Below, piece by piece: positions 17,470 through 27,086 of a DNA stretch of 64,000 bases. A program made the position numbers and the translations under genes. Source of the stretch: Mesorhizobium sp. B2-1-8. GTDB lineage: Bacteria > Pseudomonadota > Alphaproteobacteria > Rhizobiales > Rhizobiaceae. Under the pieces are notes generated by a model. The model made no database searches and was not told the origin of the DNA. It saw only the letters and a program-made list of their open reading frames with translations. Numbering within the stretch: the stretch's first letter is position 1; each line of letters begins with the position of its first letter. The stretch lies in contig NZ_CP083952.1 in assembly GCF_006442545.2 (NCBI RefSeq), positions 2,039,501 through 2,103,500 on the forward strand, read 5' to 3'.

Positions 17470-18933
17470 CTAGAGATAGGGCGATCCTAGCCAAAGGATG
17501 CGGTCGAACAGGCGGATGATGAACGGCCGGGCGCGCAAGGAGGCCAGCGTGACAGGGACGGCCGTTTCGATCGCCGATCCGATCCGGGTCTCGATCTCGG
17601 TGGCAAAACCTGCGTCGAGGACCTCCAGATCGATCTCGAAGTTGAGCCGCAGCGAGCGGGCGTCGAGGTTGGAGGACCCGACATAGGCCCACACGCCGTC
17701 GATCGAAAGCAGCTTGGAATGGTCGAAGGAGCCTTTCGTGCGCCATATGCGGCAATAATTCTTCAGGATCTGGTCGAATTGGGCGGTCATGGCGCGGTCG
17801 ACAAGGAAGAGATTGTTCACCGCCGGCACCACGACATCGATCTCGACACCGCGCCTCGCCGCGGTGATCAAGGCACTGATCAGTTCCCGGTCCGGCAGGA
17901 AATAGGGCGACATCAGCCGGATCGACTTGCGCGCGACCGAGAAGGCGCCGATCAGCAGTTTGTGGTTGGTTTCGTTGCTGGCATCCGGCCCCGATGCGAC
18001 CGCACGCACCAGCATCGGCTGGCCGGCGGGCGGTGAAACCGGCGTGATCCGCCAGGCATCGCCCTTCAGCGCCTCCTTGGTGGCGAAGCGCCAGTCTTCC
18101 GCGGCGACCGAGAAGAGATCGGCGACAACAGGTCCGGTGACCTGGAAATGCGTGTCCCTGGCGCTGTTCGACCCGGCGAACTCCGCCGAAAAACCCTTGC
18201 GGATGTTCATGCCGCCGGTAAAGGCAACCGTGCCGTCCACCACCAGGATCTTGCGGTGGGTCCGCAGGTTGGCATAGGGCAGGCGCAGGCCCATGACGAT
18301 GTTGCCGTTGAAGACATCCGCCGTGATGTTGGCGCTGCGCAGATGCCCCAGGATGCTCGGGACGGAGTAGCGGGCGCCGACGGCATCGATCAGCACACGG
18401 ACGGTGACGCCGCGCCGGACAGCGCCGGCCAGCGCTTCGACGAAAAGCAGGCCGACGGCGTCATTGTCGAAAATATAGGTCTCGAGCAGGACGCTGCGCT
18501 CGGCCCCGTCGATGGCCGCGCACATGGCGGGGTAGGCCTCGTCGCCGCTCTCCAGCACGTCGATTGCATTTCCCGGATTGAGCGCGCGCCGCGCCACCCT
18601 GTCGCCCAGCGTCCGGAGGCCGGTGAAGCGCTGTCCGTAGCGCTCGATGATCAACGCCTCTTCGGCGGCGACGTCGCGCTCATGCTTGGCCGACACCAGG
18701 CCATCGGCAAGCGGGCGCTGTGCGCTGATCGTGGCGCGGCGGATGCGGTTGATGCCGGCCACCAAATAGATCAGCACGCCGAGGATCGGCGACAGCACCA
18801 TGACGCCGACCCAGCCGGTGGCGGCGCGGACGTCCTCCTTGGTCATGACGGCATGGGCAATGCCGATGGTCGCCATCACCACCGAGATGATCGCCAGTAT
18901 TCGGGGCCAGTGAATCGCCAGGGTTTCGAACAT
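17470..18933 (-). CDS. cls: Cardiolipin synthase (phospholipase D family)
   Basis: Membrane enzyme that joins two phosphatidylglycerol molecules into cardiolipin. About 487 residues: two N-terminal membrane helices (about 8-30 and 40-62), then two phospholipase D domains, each with an HKD motif: HRKILVVDGTVAFTGGMN (about 225) and HSKLLSIDGVWAYVGSSN (about 404). The length and the two N-terminal helices match ClsA-type enzymes. The ATG at 18933 puts the first helix directly at the N-terminus; the frame extends 19 codons further to 18990. It runs toward the EEP-family gene about 100 bases downstream and may be co-transcribed with it. Confidence 0.9.
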   Translation of the reverse strand: MFETLAIHWPRILAIISVVMATIGIAHAVMTKEDVRAATGWVGVMVLSPILGVLIYLVAGINRIRRATISAQRPLADGLVSAKHERDVAAEEALIIERYGQRFTGLRTLGDRVARRALNPGNAIDVLESGDEAYPAMCAAIDGAERSVLLETYIFDNDAVGLLFVEALAGAVRRGVTVRVLIDAVGARYSVPSILGHLRSANITADVFNGNIVMGLRLPYANLRTHRKILVVDGTVAFTGGMNIRKGFSAEFAGSNSARDTHFQVTGPVVADLFSVAAEDWRFATKEALKGDAWRITPVSPPAGQPMLVRAVASGPDASNETNHKLLIGAFSVARKSIRLMSPYFLPDRELISALITAARRGVEIDVVVPAVNNLFLVDRAMTAQFDQILKNYCRIWRTKGSFDHSKLLSIDGVWAYVGSSNLDARSLRLNFEIDLEVLDAGFATEIETRIGSAIETAVPVTLASLRARPFIIRLFDRILWLGSPYL

Positions 18934-19253
18934 TGCCGGGACTATCCAGCGAGCGCCCGCAGAAGGCAATGCAGCCGGCGATGTCTGCACCGCCCATTGG
19001 CCGCGCGGCGCTGCCGGTTGCGTCTACGGATGCGAGAACGGCTGGCGCACGGTTATTTGAGCAAGCAAACCAGGACGCTGAAGCGGCGTCCACCCCTGAC
19101 CCCAGGAAAGCATAGAGCCGGTGTGATCCGGCGTCGTCCCGTGCTGCTTTGGTCCTCCAGGGCTTCCTGTACTTTGGAACCGCATCCGTTGTATATCAAA
19201 GGGAATGAAATTGCCGATGTAACACTTCGGCTGAAGGCGAAGGGGGGCGCCGG

Positions 19254-19442
19254 ATGATGACGTTCAACTTCGAAGGGCCGGGCGACGGCGATATGTCGGC
19301 CGACTGCCAGGACCAGTTGCTGCCTCTCATCAATGAAATCGTCCAGGCGGCGGTGGCTGCCGGCTGGAACCGGGACGACGTTCTTCTGGCTTTCGTGGAA
19401 CTCGCCTGGGATCTGTACGAGAACCGGCGCGGTGATCTGTAG
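19254..19442 (+). CDS. Small conserved-looking hypothetical protein
   Basis: A 62-residue acidic, soluble protein (MMTFNFEG...LLPLINEIVQAAVAAGW...LAFVELAWDLYENRRGDL), predicted mostly helical. A purine-rich ribosome site (GAAGGGGGGC) precedes two adjacent ATG codons. I do not recognise a family name, but the compact helical make-up and good ribosome site suggest a real gene. It stands alone, divergent from cls. Confidence 0.6.
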   Translation: MMTFNFEGPGDGDMSADCQDQLLPLINEIVQAAVAAGWNRDDVLLAFVELAWDLYENRRGDL

Positions 19443-20091
19443 CCGCGGGCCGTCAATCACCGGCTCTGTGCGTGGCCTTCAGCCTCCATCAGTGGTTGAC
19501 GAGAATACAGAATCGCATGACCGGTCGTGTCGGGCCGGTCGGCAAAATTCCGGGATGGCGAAGACCTCGCACGAAGCGAAATGAAACGCTCGTCATCGCC
19601 GACCAATCTTTCTTTTCCCGAATAAAGATTTTTCTTTGCGCGTGGGGGTTCTTCCCAAGCCAAGGTGCGTGCGTTACCTTGGCTTCGGGTCGGGAAAGGG
19701 GATTTGAGACGGCGTCGAGACGACTGAGGCAGCGCGAATGAAACATGCGGACGAGGCTCGGGAAAGCGGCGTTTCCCGGGGCATCGATCGAGAGCGGACA
19801 GCTCGATTGGACAACATTCCTGAAAGTGCCGGTCCGCGAAGGGCCGCGCAAGGAAGCGTGATCTATTCCGTTGGCGGGCCAGGCTCGCAGACATTTCCTG
19901 CCAGGGAACATTCCGTAGCGATCGTGCTTGCGTCCATGCGGTCTGCGCATTGTTCGCTGTCGGACGGATCGATCCCATGAGCGGGCCTGACGGTGCGGGT
20001 CCGCTGCCATCAATCACGAATTGTTTTTGGGGGGAACGGGGAAGAAGGCCTCGGGTTGAACTTCATCCGGGACATATCAGGAGGCCGAAGA
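19443..20091. other. Long non-coding stretch upstream of the AraC-type gene
   Basis: I see no convincing gene in about 650 bases. A perfect 10-bp inverted repeat (AAGCCAAGGT at 19657-19666, ACCTTGGCTT at 19676-19685, 9-base loop) lies in the middle with no T tract after it. The stretch may hold a long leader or the control region of the AraC-type gene. Confidence 0.4.
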
Positions 20092-20511
20092 ATGCCGGGC
20101 GATGATCATTTCCCCGGGTCGGTTTCCCGAATCAGTTCGGCCCGGCAGCCGGAGTTCAACGCAAAAGGCGGGCTTTCTCCTCGCGGCGCACGCAAGGTGC
20201 AGGACTTCCTGCGCGAGAACTTCACCCGCAAGCTGACGCTTGCCGAGATGGCTGCGGTGTGCGCACTTTCGCCCTCTCACTTCGTGCGGGCGTTTGCCAG
20301 GACGTTCGGGGTGCCGCCGCATCAATATGTTCTCGACCTGCGGCTGGACCTTGCCGAAAGGCTGCTTGCCGATAGCCGCATGACGATCGCGGATATCGCT
20401 CATTCCAGCGGATTTTCAAGCCAGAGCCATTTTACCACCGTGATGAAGAAATACCGGCAGGTGACGCCGCTGCAGGCGCGGGTGGGCAAGCTTAACGCCA
20501 AGGTTAGATGA
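20092..20511 (+). CDS. AraC-family transcription regulator, DNA-binding domain only
   Basis: About 139 residues. After a short N-terminal tail the whole protein is a two-helix-turn-helix AraC/XylS domain: LTLAEMAAVCALSPSHFVRAFARTFG for the first and MTIADIAHSSGFSSQSHFT for the second, ending in the usual YRQVTPLQAR. There is no ligand-binding domain, unlike typical 280-320-residue AraC regulators, so it may respond to its own level or to a partner. The start follows a strong AGGAGG. It is 197 bases upstream of the adhesin gene in the same direction, so a role in adhesin control is plausible but inferred. Confidence 0.88.
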   Translation: MPGDDHFPGSVSRISSARQPEFNAKGGLSPRGARKVQDFLRENFTRKLTLAEMAAVCALSPSHFVRAFARTFGVPPHQYVLDLRLDLAERLLADSRMTIADIAHSSGFSSQSHFTTVMKKYRQVTPLQARVGKLNAKVR

Positions 20512-20708
20512 GGCGCCGCTCGCGACAATGTTTGATTACTTGGTTTTAAAGCAGTAGCTAAGGTAACTAGCTATTAACCTCTGTCCGGTTGCTCGGATCT
20601 TTTCTCACAAGACAGCAATATCATGAAATACCGCAATCAGGAATCATGTCTTCCTGTCATGGATTGGAATTGTCAGACGATTCCATGCCGGCCAGCGGAG
20701 AGGGCACC

Positions 20709-23700
20709 ATGACCGACAATCGGATTTCGAGCGGCTCGCTTGTTGTGCAGCGCCGCGCGGCGCATTTCGCCGGGCATTGGATCGCGGGGGCCGATCTGGG
20801 CTCGCGCTCCGTTCGCCGGCGCCTGATGGCCGTGCTGCGCATGGCCCATTGCGTGCTCGGGATGGGGCGCAAGGAACATGGGCTCGGCATGCTCGGCGCC
20901 GGCCGGATTGCGGCGGCGCTGGCTGTCGCAGGTCTCGGAAGCATCGCCACGCCGGCGCTGGCGCAGTATGCGGCCGGCGGCGGAACAGCGACTGGCGCTG
21001 GCTCGGTCGCGGTTGGTCCTTCCGCCAACGCGTCTGGGCTGCGTGGCATCGCTCTTGGCTCTGGAGCAACGCAGGCAGGGATCGATTCCATCGCCCAAGG
21101 CACCAACGCCAACGCTGGTAGCCAGAATGCCGTCGCGATCGGCTTTGGAACGATCTCCTCCGCGATAAACTCCATCTATCTTGGCTCGCGCACCGCCCCC
21201 GGGACAGGCGTCACCGCTCAGAGCGCCATCGGCATTGGCACGGATGTGACGGCATCCCAGGTCGACGCCATCGCGATAGGACGTCAATCCCTTGCGTCTG
21301 CACAATATTCGGTTGCTCTAGGCCTGAACGCGAAAGCCACGGGCACCGGCGGTGCGATGGCTCTGGGGCAGGGCACGATCTCAAACAACATCAATACGGT
21401 CGCGCTTGGCGTTCAAGCCCAGGCCACCGGAGCCGGCGCCAACGCCTTGGGCACCCAATCCGTTGCTTCGGGAGGGAACTCTACTGCCGTCGGCACCAGC
21501 TCCGCGGCTAGCAGCAATTATGCGACAGCGGTAGGCTGGGGCACCGTCGCCAGCGGCGCCAGTTCCACCGCCGTCGGCCGTGAGGCCGTTGCATCGGCCC
21601 TCGACGCAGCCGCGTTTGGATACCTAGCCAAGGCATCAGGCCAATACGGTACCGCCATCGGACCCAATGCCAACGCCACAGCCACGTCCAGCACCGCGAT
21701 CGGCCAGAACGCGTTTGCAACCGACGTTCAAGCGACCGCTCTCGGCGTGGGAGCGGCTGCCTCCGCTTCCAATTCCACTGCCGTAGGCAGCCTGGCCGCT
21801 GCCGGCGGCGTAAACTCGGCGGCACTCGGCAGTACCTCCAATGCTTCGGGCAATTTTGCCCTGGCCCTGGGCAATCAGGCTGTGTCGAGCGGGATCGGTT
21901 CGGTCTCGGCAGGCTCCGGAGCCCAGGCCACGGACGTCTCAGCTACCGCGCTCGGCAACAACGCCAAGGCGACTGCCGCGAGCGCAAGCGCGCTGGGTCT
22001 GGGCGCCACTGCGAGCGGTATAAACAGCACGGCGGTCGGCAAGCAGGCTAATGCAAGCGCGCAGGATGCCATCGCCATGGGCACCAGCGCCACAGCCAAC
22101 TCGGCCCAGTCGGTCGCCATCGGCACGAACGCGACGGCGACCGGCGGCAAGGCCGTTTCCATCGGTTCCGGCAACACCGCCTATGGCGATGGCGCGGTCT
22201 CCATCGGCGATCCGAGCTATGCCAGCGGTACCGGCGCCTTCACCGGCGGTGCCAACAACATCGCCAACAGCGACGGCACGGCAACCGCCACGGCCGGGAA
22301 CATGGCCGCAGGCGCCGTCGCGATTGGCAACAACAACAAGGCGATCGGGCAAGGCTCCGTGGCGCTCGGCAACGGCTCCACGGCGGGTGCTGCCGGCCTC
22401 GCAGGCAACATCGCGCTGGGCGACGGCGCGACGGCGGCGGCGAGTTCCGGCGACGTGGCGCTTGGCTCCGGTTCGACGACCGTCGCGGCGGTCGCTACGC
22501 CTAGTGCCGTGATCAACGGCACCACTTATGCCTTCCAGGGCATCAACCCGACCTCGACGGTCAGCATCGGCGCGCCCGGCGCCGAACGCACGCTCACCAA
22601 TCTGGCGGCGGGGCGGATCAGCGCGCTCTCGACCGACGCGATCAACGGCTCTCAGCTCTTCGCCACCAACCAGGCGGTGGACGCCATCGGCGCCGCCATT
22701 AACAGCATCAATGTCGGCGGCGGCATCAAATATTTCCATGCCAACTCCACGCTGGCGGATTCGCAGGCGCTGGGCACCGATTCCGTCGCGGTCGGCCCGA
22801 ATGCCGTGGCCAACAATGCCGGCGACGTCGCGATCGGCCTCAATTCGGCATCGGGGCCAACCACGGTTGTCGGCGGCGCGACGATCGGCGGCGTCAACTA
22901 CAGCTTCGCCGGCGGCACGCCGGCCGGCGCCTTCTCCGTCGGCTCGGCCGGCGCCGAGCGCCAGATCCAGAATGTCGCGGCCGGGCAGTTGAACGGCGGT
23001 TCCACCGACGCCGTCAATGGTTCGCAGCTCTTCGCCACCAACCAGCAGGTGACGCAGAACACCACCGACATCGCCGCCATCGGCGGCAACATCGCCAATC
23101 TCGGCAACACGATCAACAACATCGCCGGCGACACCTCGACCGCCTATACCGACGCCAATGGCGTGGGCATCCGCTATGCCCGCACCAACGAGGCCGGACT
23201 GGCGCAGACCGATTCCTTCGCGCAGGGCGTCGGTTCGACGGCCGTCGGCTACCAGGCGACCGCGACCGGCGACAGCGCGCTGGCGCTCGGACGCGGCAGC
23301 GCGGCCAGCATCGACGGCAGCGTGGCGCTCGGCTCGGGTTCGGTCTCCGATCGCGCGATCGCTCCCGCTTCCGGGCAGATCGCCGCCGGTCCGTCGAACT
23401 TCATCCAGTACAACACCACCGACAAGACGCTGCTCGGCGCCGTTTCGGTCGGCACCGCCACCGCCTACCGGCAGATCACCAACGTCGCCGACGGCACGCA
23501 GGACCAGGACGCCGTGACGGTGCGCCAGCTGGCGGGGGCGATCGCGGCGGTCTCAGCCACCTCGACGAAGTATTTCCATGCCAATTCGACCGCCGGCGAC
23601 TCGCTGGCGGTCGGTGCGGAATCGGTCGCGGTCGGCCCGACCACGGTCGTCAATGGCGACAATGGCGTCGGCATCGGCAATGGCGCCATCGTCGACCAGA

Positions 23701-25163
23701 CGGCGCCCGGCGGCACGGCCATCGGCCAGAACGCCCATGTCATGCTGGCCGACGGTATCGCGCTCGGCACCGACTCGACAGCTTCAGGCGTCCAGTCGGT
23801 GGCGCTCGGCGCCGGCGCCCAGAGCACCTTCGCCAACAGCGTCGCACTGGGTGCCTCGTCGATCACCTCGGTCGGCGCGCAGGCCGGCTACACCGCCTTT
23901 GGCCTGACCGCCGCGCAGACTTCCGCCGGCGAAGTGTCGTTCGGCGCCGCAGGCGCCGAACGCAAGCTCACCAATGTCGCGGCGGGCTCGGCCGACACGG
24001 ACGGCGTCAACGTTTCGCAATTGCGCGGCGTCTCGCAAAACGTGTCCAACCTGTTTGGCGGCGGCACCACGGTCAATCCCGACGGCTCGATCACCGGCCC
24101 GACCTACACCATCCAGGGCAACAACTATTCGACCGTCTATGATGGCTTCACCGCTGTCGACAATGCGCTGACCAACATCAACAATGGCGGCGGCATCAAG
24201 TATTTCCACGCGAATTCGACGCTGGCCGACTCGGTCGCAGGCGGTGCCAATGCCGTGGCGATCGGGCCGGAGAGCGTGGCGAGCGGCACCGACAGCCTGG
24301 CCGCGGGCCATGGCTCGACAGCCACCGGGCAAGGCGCCGTCGCGCTTGGCCAGGGCGCACAGGCCAACAACGCCAGCGATGTCGCGCTCGGTTCGGGCTC
24401 GGTGTCGCAGGCCGCGGTCGGCACGTCCGACACGGTCATCAACGGCAAGACCTACGCCTTTGCCGGGACGACCCCGACCGGAACCGTCAGCGTCGGCGAC
24501 GCCGGCTCCGAGCGGACGATCACCAATGTCGCCGCCGGACGCGTTTCTTCCGACAGCACCGATGCGATCAACGGGTCGCAGCTCTACGCCACCAACACGG
24601 CGATCGAGGATCTGACCAAAACGATCGGCGGCATCGGCGGTACCGTCCAAAACACCGTGCAATACGACACCGTCAACAATCCGGACGGATCGACGACCAA
24701 GACCAACAAGATAACGCTGCAGGGCGGCGACCCGAATGCGCCTGTCGTCATCTCCAATGTCGGCCCCGGCGTTGCCGGCACCGACGCGGTCAACGTCAAC
24801 CAGCTGAACCTGAACCTGGCTCAGAGCAAGACCTATACCGACCAGGTGGCGGTCACGACGTTGCAGCAGGCCAACAATTATACCGACCAGAAACTGGGCC
24901 AGCTCAATTCCGACATCAGTGGCATCAGGGACGAAGCACGGCAGGCGGCGGCAATCGGACTGGCGGCGGCCTCGCTGCGCTATGACGACCGTCCCGGCAA
25001 GCTGAGCGTGGCGGCGGGCGGTGGCTTCTGGCGGGATTCGAGCGCCTTTGCCTTCGGCGCTGGCTACACCAGCGAGGACGGCCGCATCCGTGGCAATGTG
25101 TCCGGCACGGCGGCAGGCGGAAATGTCGGTGTCGGCGCCGGCCTGAGCTTCACCTTGAACTGA
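20709..25163 (+). CDS. Trimeric autotransporter adhesin (YadA/Hia-like)
   Basis: Outer-membrane trimeric adhesin of about 1484 residues. A long N-terminal extension (about 60 residues) precedes a hydrophobic signal core ending near residue 86 (IATPALAQ), as in extended autotransporter signals. The passenger is made of YadA-head repeats of about 14 residues (pattern AxAxGxxAxAxGxxS) broken by neck modules (DAINGSQLFATN, DAVNGSQLFATN, DAINGSQLYATN). KYFHANST modules recur near 22727, 23566 and 24199. A coiled-coil stalk near residues 1370-1420 leads to the C-terminal membrane anchor of about 70 residues, ending GVGAGLSFTLN. The start has GGAGAGG upstream; the frame extends 40 codons further without a ribosome site. 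IalB-type genes follow. Confidence 0.93.
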   Translation: MTDNRISSGSLVVQRRAAHFAGHWIAGADLGSRSVRRRLMAVLRMAHCVLGMGRKEHGLGMLGAGRIAAALAVAGLGSIATPALAQYAAGGGTATGAGSVAVGPSANASGLRGIALGSGATQAGIDSIAQGTNANAGSQNAVAIGFGTISSAINSIYLGSRTAPGTGVTAQSAIGIGTDVTASQVDAIAIGRQSLASAQYSVALGLNAKATGTGGAMALGQGTISNNINTVALGVQAQATGAGANALGTQSVASGGNSTAVGTSSAASSNYATAVGWGTVASGASSTAVGREAVASALDAAAFGYLAKASGQYGTAIGPNANATATSSTAIGQNAFATDVQATALGVGAAASASNSTAVGSLAAAGGVNSAALGSTSNASGNFALALGNQAVSSGIGSVSAGSGAQATDVSATALGNNAKATAASASALGLGATASGINSTAVGKQANASAQDAIAMGTSATANSAQSVAIGTNATATGGKAVSIGSGNTAYGDGAVSIGDPSYASGTGAFTGGANNIANSDGTATATAGNMAAGAVAIGNNNKAIGQGSVALGNGSTAGAAGLAGNIALGDGATAAASSGDVALGSGSTTVAAVATPSAVINGTTYAFQGINPTSTVSIGAPGAERTLTNLAAGRISALSTDAINGSQLFATNQAVDAIGAAINSINVGGGIKYFHANSTLADSQALGTDSVAVGPNAVANNAGDVAIGLNSASGPTTVVGGATIGGVNYSFAGGTPAGAFSVGSAGAERQIQNVAAGQLNGGSTDAVNGSQLFATNQQVTQNTTDIAAIGGNIANLGNTINNIAGDTSTAYTDANGVGIRYARTNEAGLAQTDSFAQGVGSTAVGYQATATGDSALALGRGSAASIDGSVALGSGSVSDRAIAPASGQIAAGPSNFIQYNTTDKTLLGAVSVGTATAYRQITNVADGTQDQDAVTVRQLAGAIAAVSATSTKYFHANSTAGDSLAVGAESVAVGPTTVVNGDNGVGIGNGAIVDQTAPGGTAIGQNAHVMLADGIALGTDSTASGVQSVALGAGAQSTFANSVALGASSITSVGAQAGYTAFGLTAAQTSAGEVSFGAAGAERKLTNVAAGSADTDGVNVSQLRGVSQNVSNLFGGGTTVNPDGSITGPTYTIQGNNYSTVYDGFTAVDNALTNINNGGGIKYFHANSTLADSVAGGANAVAIGPESVASGTDSLAAGHGSTATGQGAVALGQGAQANNASDVALGSGSVSQAAVGTSDTVINGKTYAFAGTTPTGTVSVGDAGSERTITNVAAGRVSSDSTDAINGSQLYATNTAIEDLTKTIGGIGGTVQNTVQYDTVNNPDGSTTKTNKITLQGGDPNAPVVISNVGPGVAGTDAVNVNQLNLNLAQSKTYTDQVAVTTLQQANNYTDQKLGQLNSDISGIRDEARQAAAIGLAAASLRYDDRPGKLSVAAGGGFWRDSSAFAFGAGYTSEDGRIRGNVSGTAAGGNVGVGAGLSFTLN
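20985..24480 (+). repeat. Coding repeats of the adhesin head
   Basis: Degenerate 42-base units encode YadA-head repeats. Larger units of about 600-850 bases each end in a neck and restart with GGxKYFHANST (near 22727, 23566 and 24199). The larger copies are closely similar at the DNA level, so recombination could change the length of the protein. Confidence 0.75.
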
Positions 25164-25182
25164 GGCGGGCAACAGGGCGGCA

Positions 25183-25803
25183 ATGAACAGGCGAACCGGC
25201 CATGACAGGCTAGACGCGAATCCGGGGAAACCATCTGGTTTTCCCGGATTTGCCATGGCATGCCTGACCTGCCTGGCGCTTGCCGGCGGGCTGGCGCCGG
25301 CTGCCGGGCAGGTGGCTTCGCCCTACAGGGTCAAGCCCTCCGACGTGGTCGTGCCTCCCGATGCGAAGCTCGGACAATACCAGCGCACCATCCGTCCCTT
25401 CGAGAACTGGACGCTGATCTGCGACGAGAACCTCAAGGCGCGCAAGAAGGTCTGCAACGTCTCGCAGGTGATCGAGGACGGCGCCGGCAAGATGGCGTTC
25501 AGCTGGTCGCTCGCAGCCACCCAGGATGGCAAGCCCTACATGATCCTGCGCACCGCGCCGAACGCCAGGAGCGACGGGCTGGTATCGCTGAAGTTCGATG
25601 GGCGCGCCGAGCCGATCGACGTGCATCTGAATGGCTGCAACGAAATGGTCTGCGTCGGCATGCTGCCGGTCGGACCCCTGATGCGCCAGGAGATCGCGCA
25701 GAAGGCAACGCCGGCGATTTCCTACCCGACCGTCGATGGCCAGACCATTACCGTCACCGCAACGCTCAAGGGGCTGTCCGAGGCCCTTGCGCCAGTCAAA
25801 TAA
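25183..25803 (+). CDS. Invasion-associated locus B (IalB) family protein
   Basis: Secreted or periplasmic protein of the IalB family (named from Bartonella, common in rhizobia; molecular function not settled). Up to 206 residues. A hydrophobic segment MACLTCLALAGGLAPAAG near residues 25-42 looks like a signal peptide, so the real start may be the ATG at 25255. The body shows the family pattern: FENWTLICD, an internal Cys pair (KKVCNVSQ), a repeated Cys pair (LNGCNEMVCVGMLPVG) and the C-terminal LKGLSEAL. The gene follows the adhesin by 20 bases and precedes three more small secreted or anchored proteins, suggesting one cell-surface operon. Confidence 0.85.
   Translation: MNRRTGHDRLDANPGKPSGFPGFAMACLTCLALAGGLAPAAGQVASPYRVKPSDVVVPPDAKLGQYQRTIRPFENWTLICDENLKARKKVCNVSQVIEDGAGKMAFSWSLAATQDGKPYMILRTAPNARSDGLVSLKFDGRAEPIDVHLNGCNEMVCVGMLPVGPLMRQEIAQKATPAISYPTVDGQTITVTATLKGLSEALAPVK
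25219..25250 (+). repeat. Long hairpin after the adhesin gene
   Basis: AATCCGGGGAAACC (25219-25232) and GGTTTTCCCGGATT (25237-25250) form a 14-pair stem with one G-T and a 4-base loop. It lies 55 bases past the adhesin stop. No T tract follows. It overlaps the first codons of the IalB gene if the upstream ATG is used, but lies just before the ATG at 25255. Confidence 0.6.
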
Positions 25804-25816
25804 CAGAGGCAGCACC

Positions 25817-26509
25817 GTGAGCCAGCAAGACCCATTCATCTCCGCGACGCGCAGCAATCCGACCGTTGAGCCGGACCGCAGAAGGATCGTCGAGCCGGAC
25901 CGCAAGAGCAGTGTCGAGCCGCCGCGGCGGTGGCCGCGCATCGTCGGATTGTCGCTGCTGGGGCTGGTCATGATGGGCATTGGCTTTGCCGGCGCGAACT
26001 ATGCCGCGATCGCCGGTCTGGTCGGCAGCCCGACGGCCGCACAGGCCGAGGCGGCCGCCGCTCCCGCACTGCCGGACTCGCCCTTCCTCCAGCACGTCAA
26101 GCAGGCCGGCGTACAGGCCTGCTCGACCGTCTTTCCGGTGCTCGGACAGCTTTTGACGACCGGCACGAAATACAGTGTCAAATCCCTGTGGAACGACCAG
26201 GCCGCCGACAAGCACGCCGTCCAGGCCTTCGTCGGCATGGACTATGCCACGGACCGTTACAGCGGGCCGGCGGCCGGCGTGGTCTTCGCGTCGCCCACCG
26301 CTTCGGGCTGCGAGGGCGCGATGGTGCGGGTGGCGCCGTTCGCCAGTCCGTGCGCGGACATTCCGTCCGTTCTTCCGCAAGGCAGCAAGATCACCGACCA
26401 TCTCGGACAGGTCGAGGTGTACGAGCTTGGCGGCAACACGGGCGAAGCGCTTCTGCTGCCGACGGGCAATACATGCGTGGTGATTTCCATCGCATCGGCG
26501 GCCAAGTGA
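25817..26509 (+). CDS. Hypothetical membrane-anchored protein with a secreted Cys-containing domain
   Basis: About 230 residues with GTG start; the frame extends further but overlaps the previous gene. A basic N-terminal tail with a repeated element (VEPDRR / VEPDRK / VEPPRR) is followed by one membrane helix (about 42-65, IVGLSLLGLVMMGIGFAGAN). An Ala-rich linker and a periplasmic domain with four cysteines (QACSTVF, ASGCEGA, ASPCADI, GNTCVVI) follow. No named family recognised. Fourteen bases after the IalB gene, so probably co-transcribed with the adhesin cluster. Confidence 0.7.
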   Translation: MSQQDPFISATRSNPTVEPDRRRIVEPDRKSSVEPPRRWPRIVGLSLLGLVMMGIGFAGANYAAIAGLVGSPTAAQAEAAAAPALPDSPFLQHVKQAGVQACSTVFPVLGQLLTTGTKYSVKSLWNDQAADKHAVQAFVGMDYATDRYSGPAAGVVFASPTASGCEGAMVRVAPFASPCADIPSVLPQGSKITDHLGQVEVYELGGNTGEALLLPTGNTCVVISIASAAK

Positions 26510-26555
26510 GGATGTCAGGCGAACGGGCGAGACGCCCTGGAAAGGATTGCGGACC

Positions 26556-27017
26556 ATGAAATCGCGACGTTTGACAGTCTTGTGCATGGCCTTGCTGTGG
26601 AGCGGGCAGGTGGTCTCGGCCGACTTGGTGGAGCCGTCCGAGCCGCCACAGGAGGAGAAAGGCATCTGGGCGGCAATCGCCTACTCCCAGACCGATACCA
26701 GGTACGGCTTCTTCTGGGGCGCCGACAAGCGGCAGGAAGCGAAGGACATAGCGCAGAAATATTGCGAGAATGCCGGTGGAAAAGCCTGCAACGTCGTTGC
26801 CGTGTTCCGCAATCACCGCCATTGGACGGACGACGACGAGACTGGATTTCCCTACAAGCATTGCGGCGCGCTCGCCGTCGCCGACAAGGTGGAGCACCGG
26901 TTCACCCCATGGGGCGTGAACTCGGCCGAGACCCGCCGGGAGGCGGAGGATCTCGCCCTGCAGGCCTGCGAGGCAGGGGGGATCCAATGCAAGATCCGCG
27001 AATGGGTCTGTACGTGA
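26556..27017 (+). CDS. Secreted DUF4189-type small protein
   Basis: About 153 residues with a Sec signal (MKSRRLTVLCMALLWSGQVVSA). The mature part matches the DUF4189 pattern: GIWAAIAYSQTDTRYGFFWG, AKDIAQKYCENAGGKACNVVAVFRN, CGALAVAD, then AEDLALQACEAGGIQCKIREWVC. It thus contains paired Ala-rich helices and cysteines likely to form disulphides outside the cytoplasm. Function unknown for the family. In line with the adhesin/IalB genes. Confidence 0.8.
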   Translation: MKSRRLTVLCMALLWSGQVVSADLVEPSEPPQEEKGIWAAIAYSQTDTRYGFFWGADKRQEAKDIAQKYCENAGGKACNVVAVFRNHRHWTDDDETGFPYKHCGALAVADKVEHRFTPWGVNSAETRREAEDLALQACEAGGIQCKIREWVCT

Positions 27018-27086
27018 CGGTAATCACGGGCTCTCGAAGCCGATACTTTGGGCATTTGCCCGGCACCGAAAAGAAGGCCGCATTCA

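Noticed and set aside
19457..20017. Minus-strand open frames of 170-190 codons upstream of the AraC-type gene
   Set aside because: No ribosome site, no recognisable motif, and two equally long overlapping frames on the same strand argue for chance in GC-rich DNA.
20985..24480. Tandem short repeats that could suggest a CRISPR or minisatellite array
   Set aside because: They are in frame, degenerate and encode YadA-head repeats; there are no constant repeats with unique spacers.
23784..25256. A 490-codon minus-strand open frame opposite the adhesin
   Set aside because: Shadow of the repetitive adhesin coding sequence; the Gly/Ala/Arg/Asp-rich translation mirrors the head repeats.
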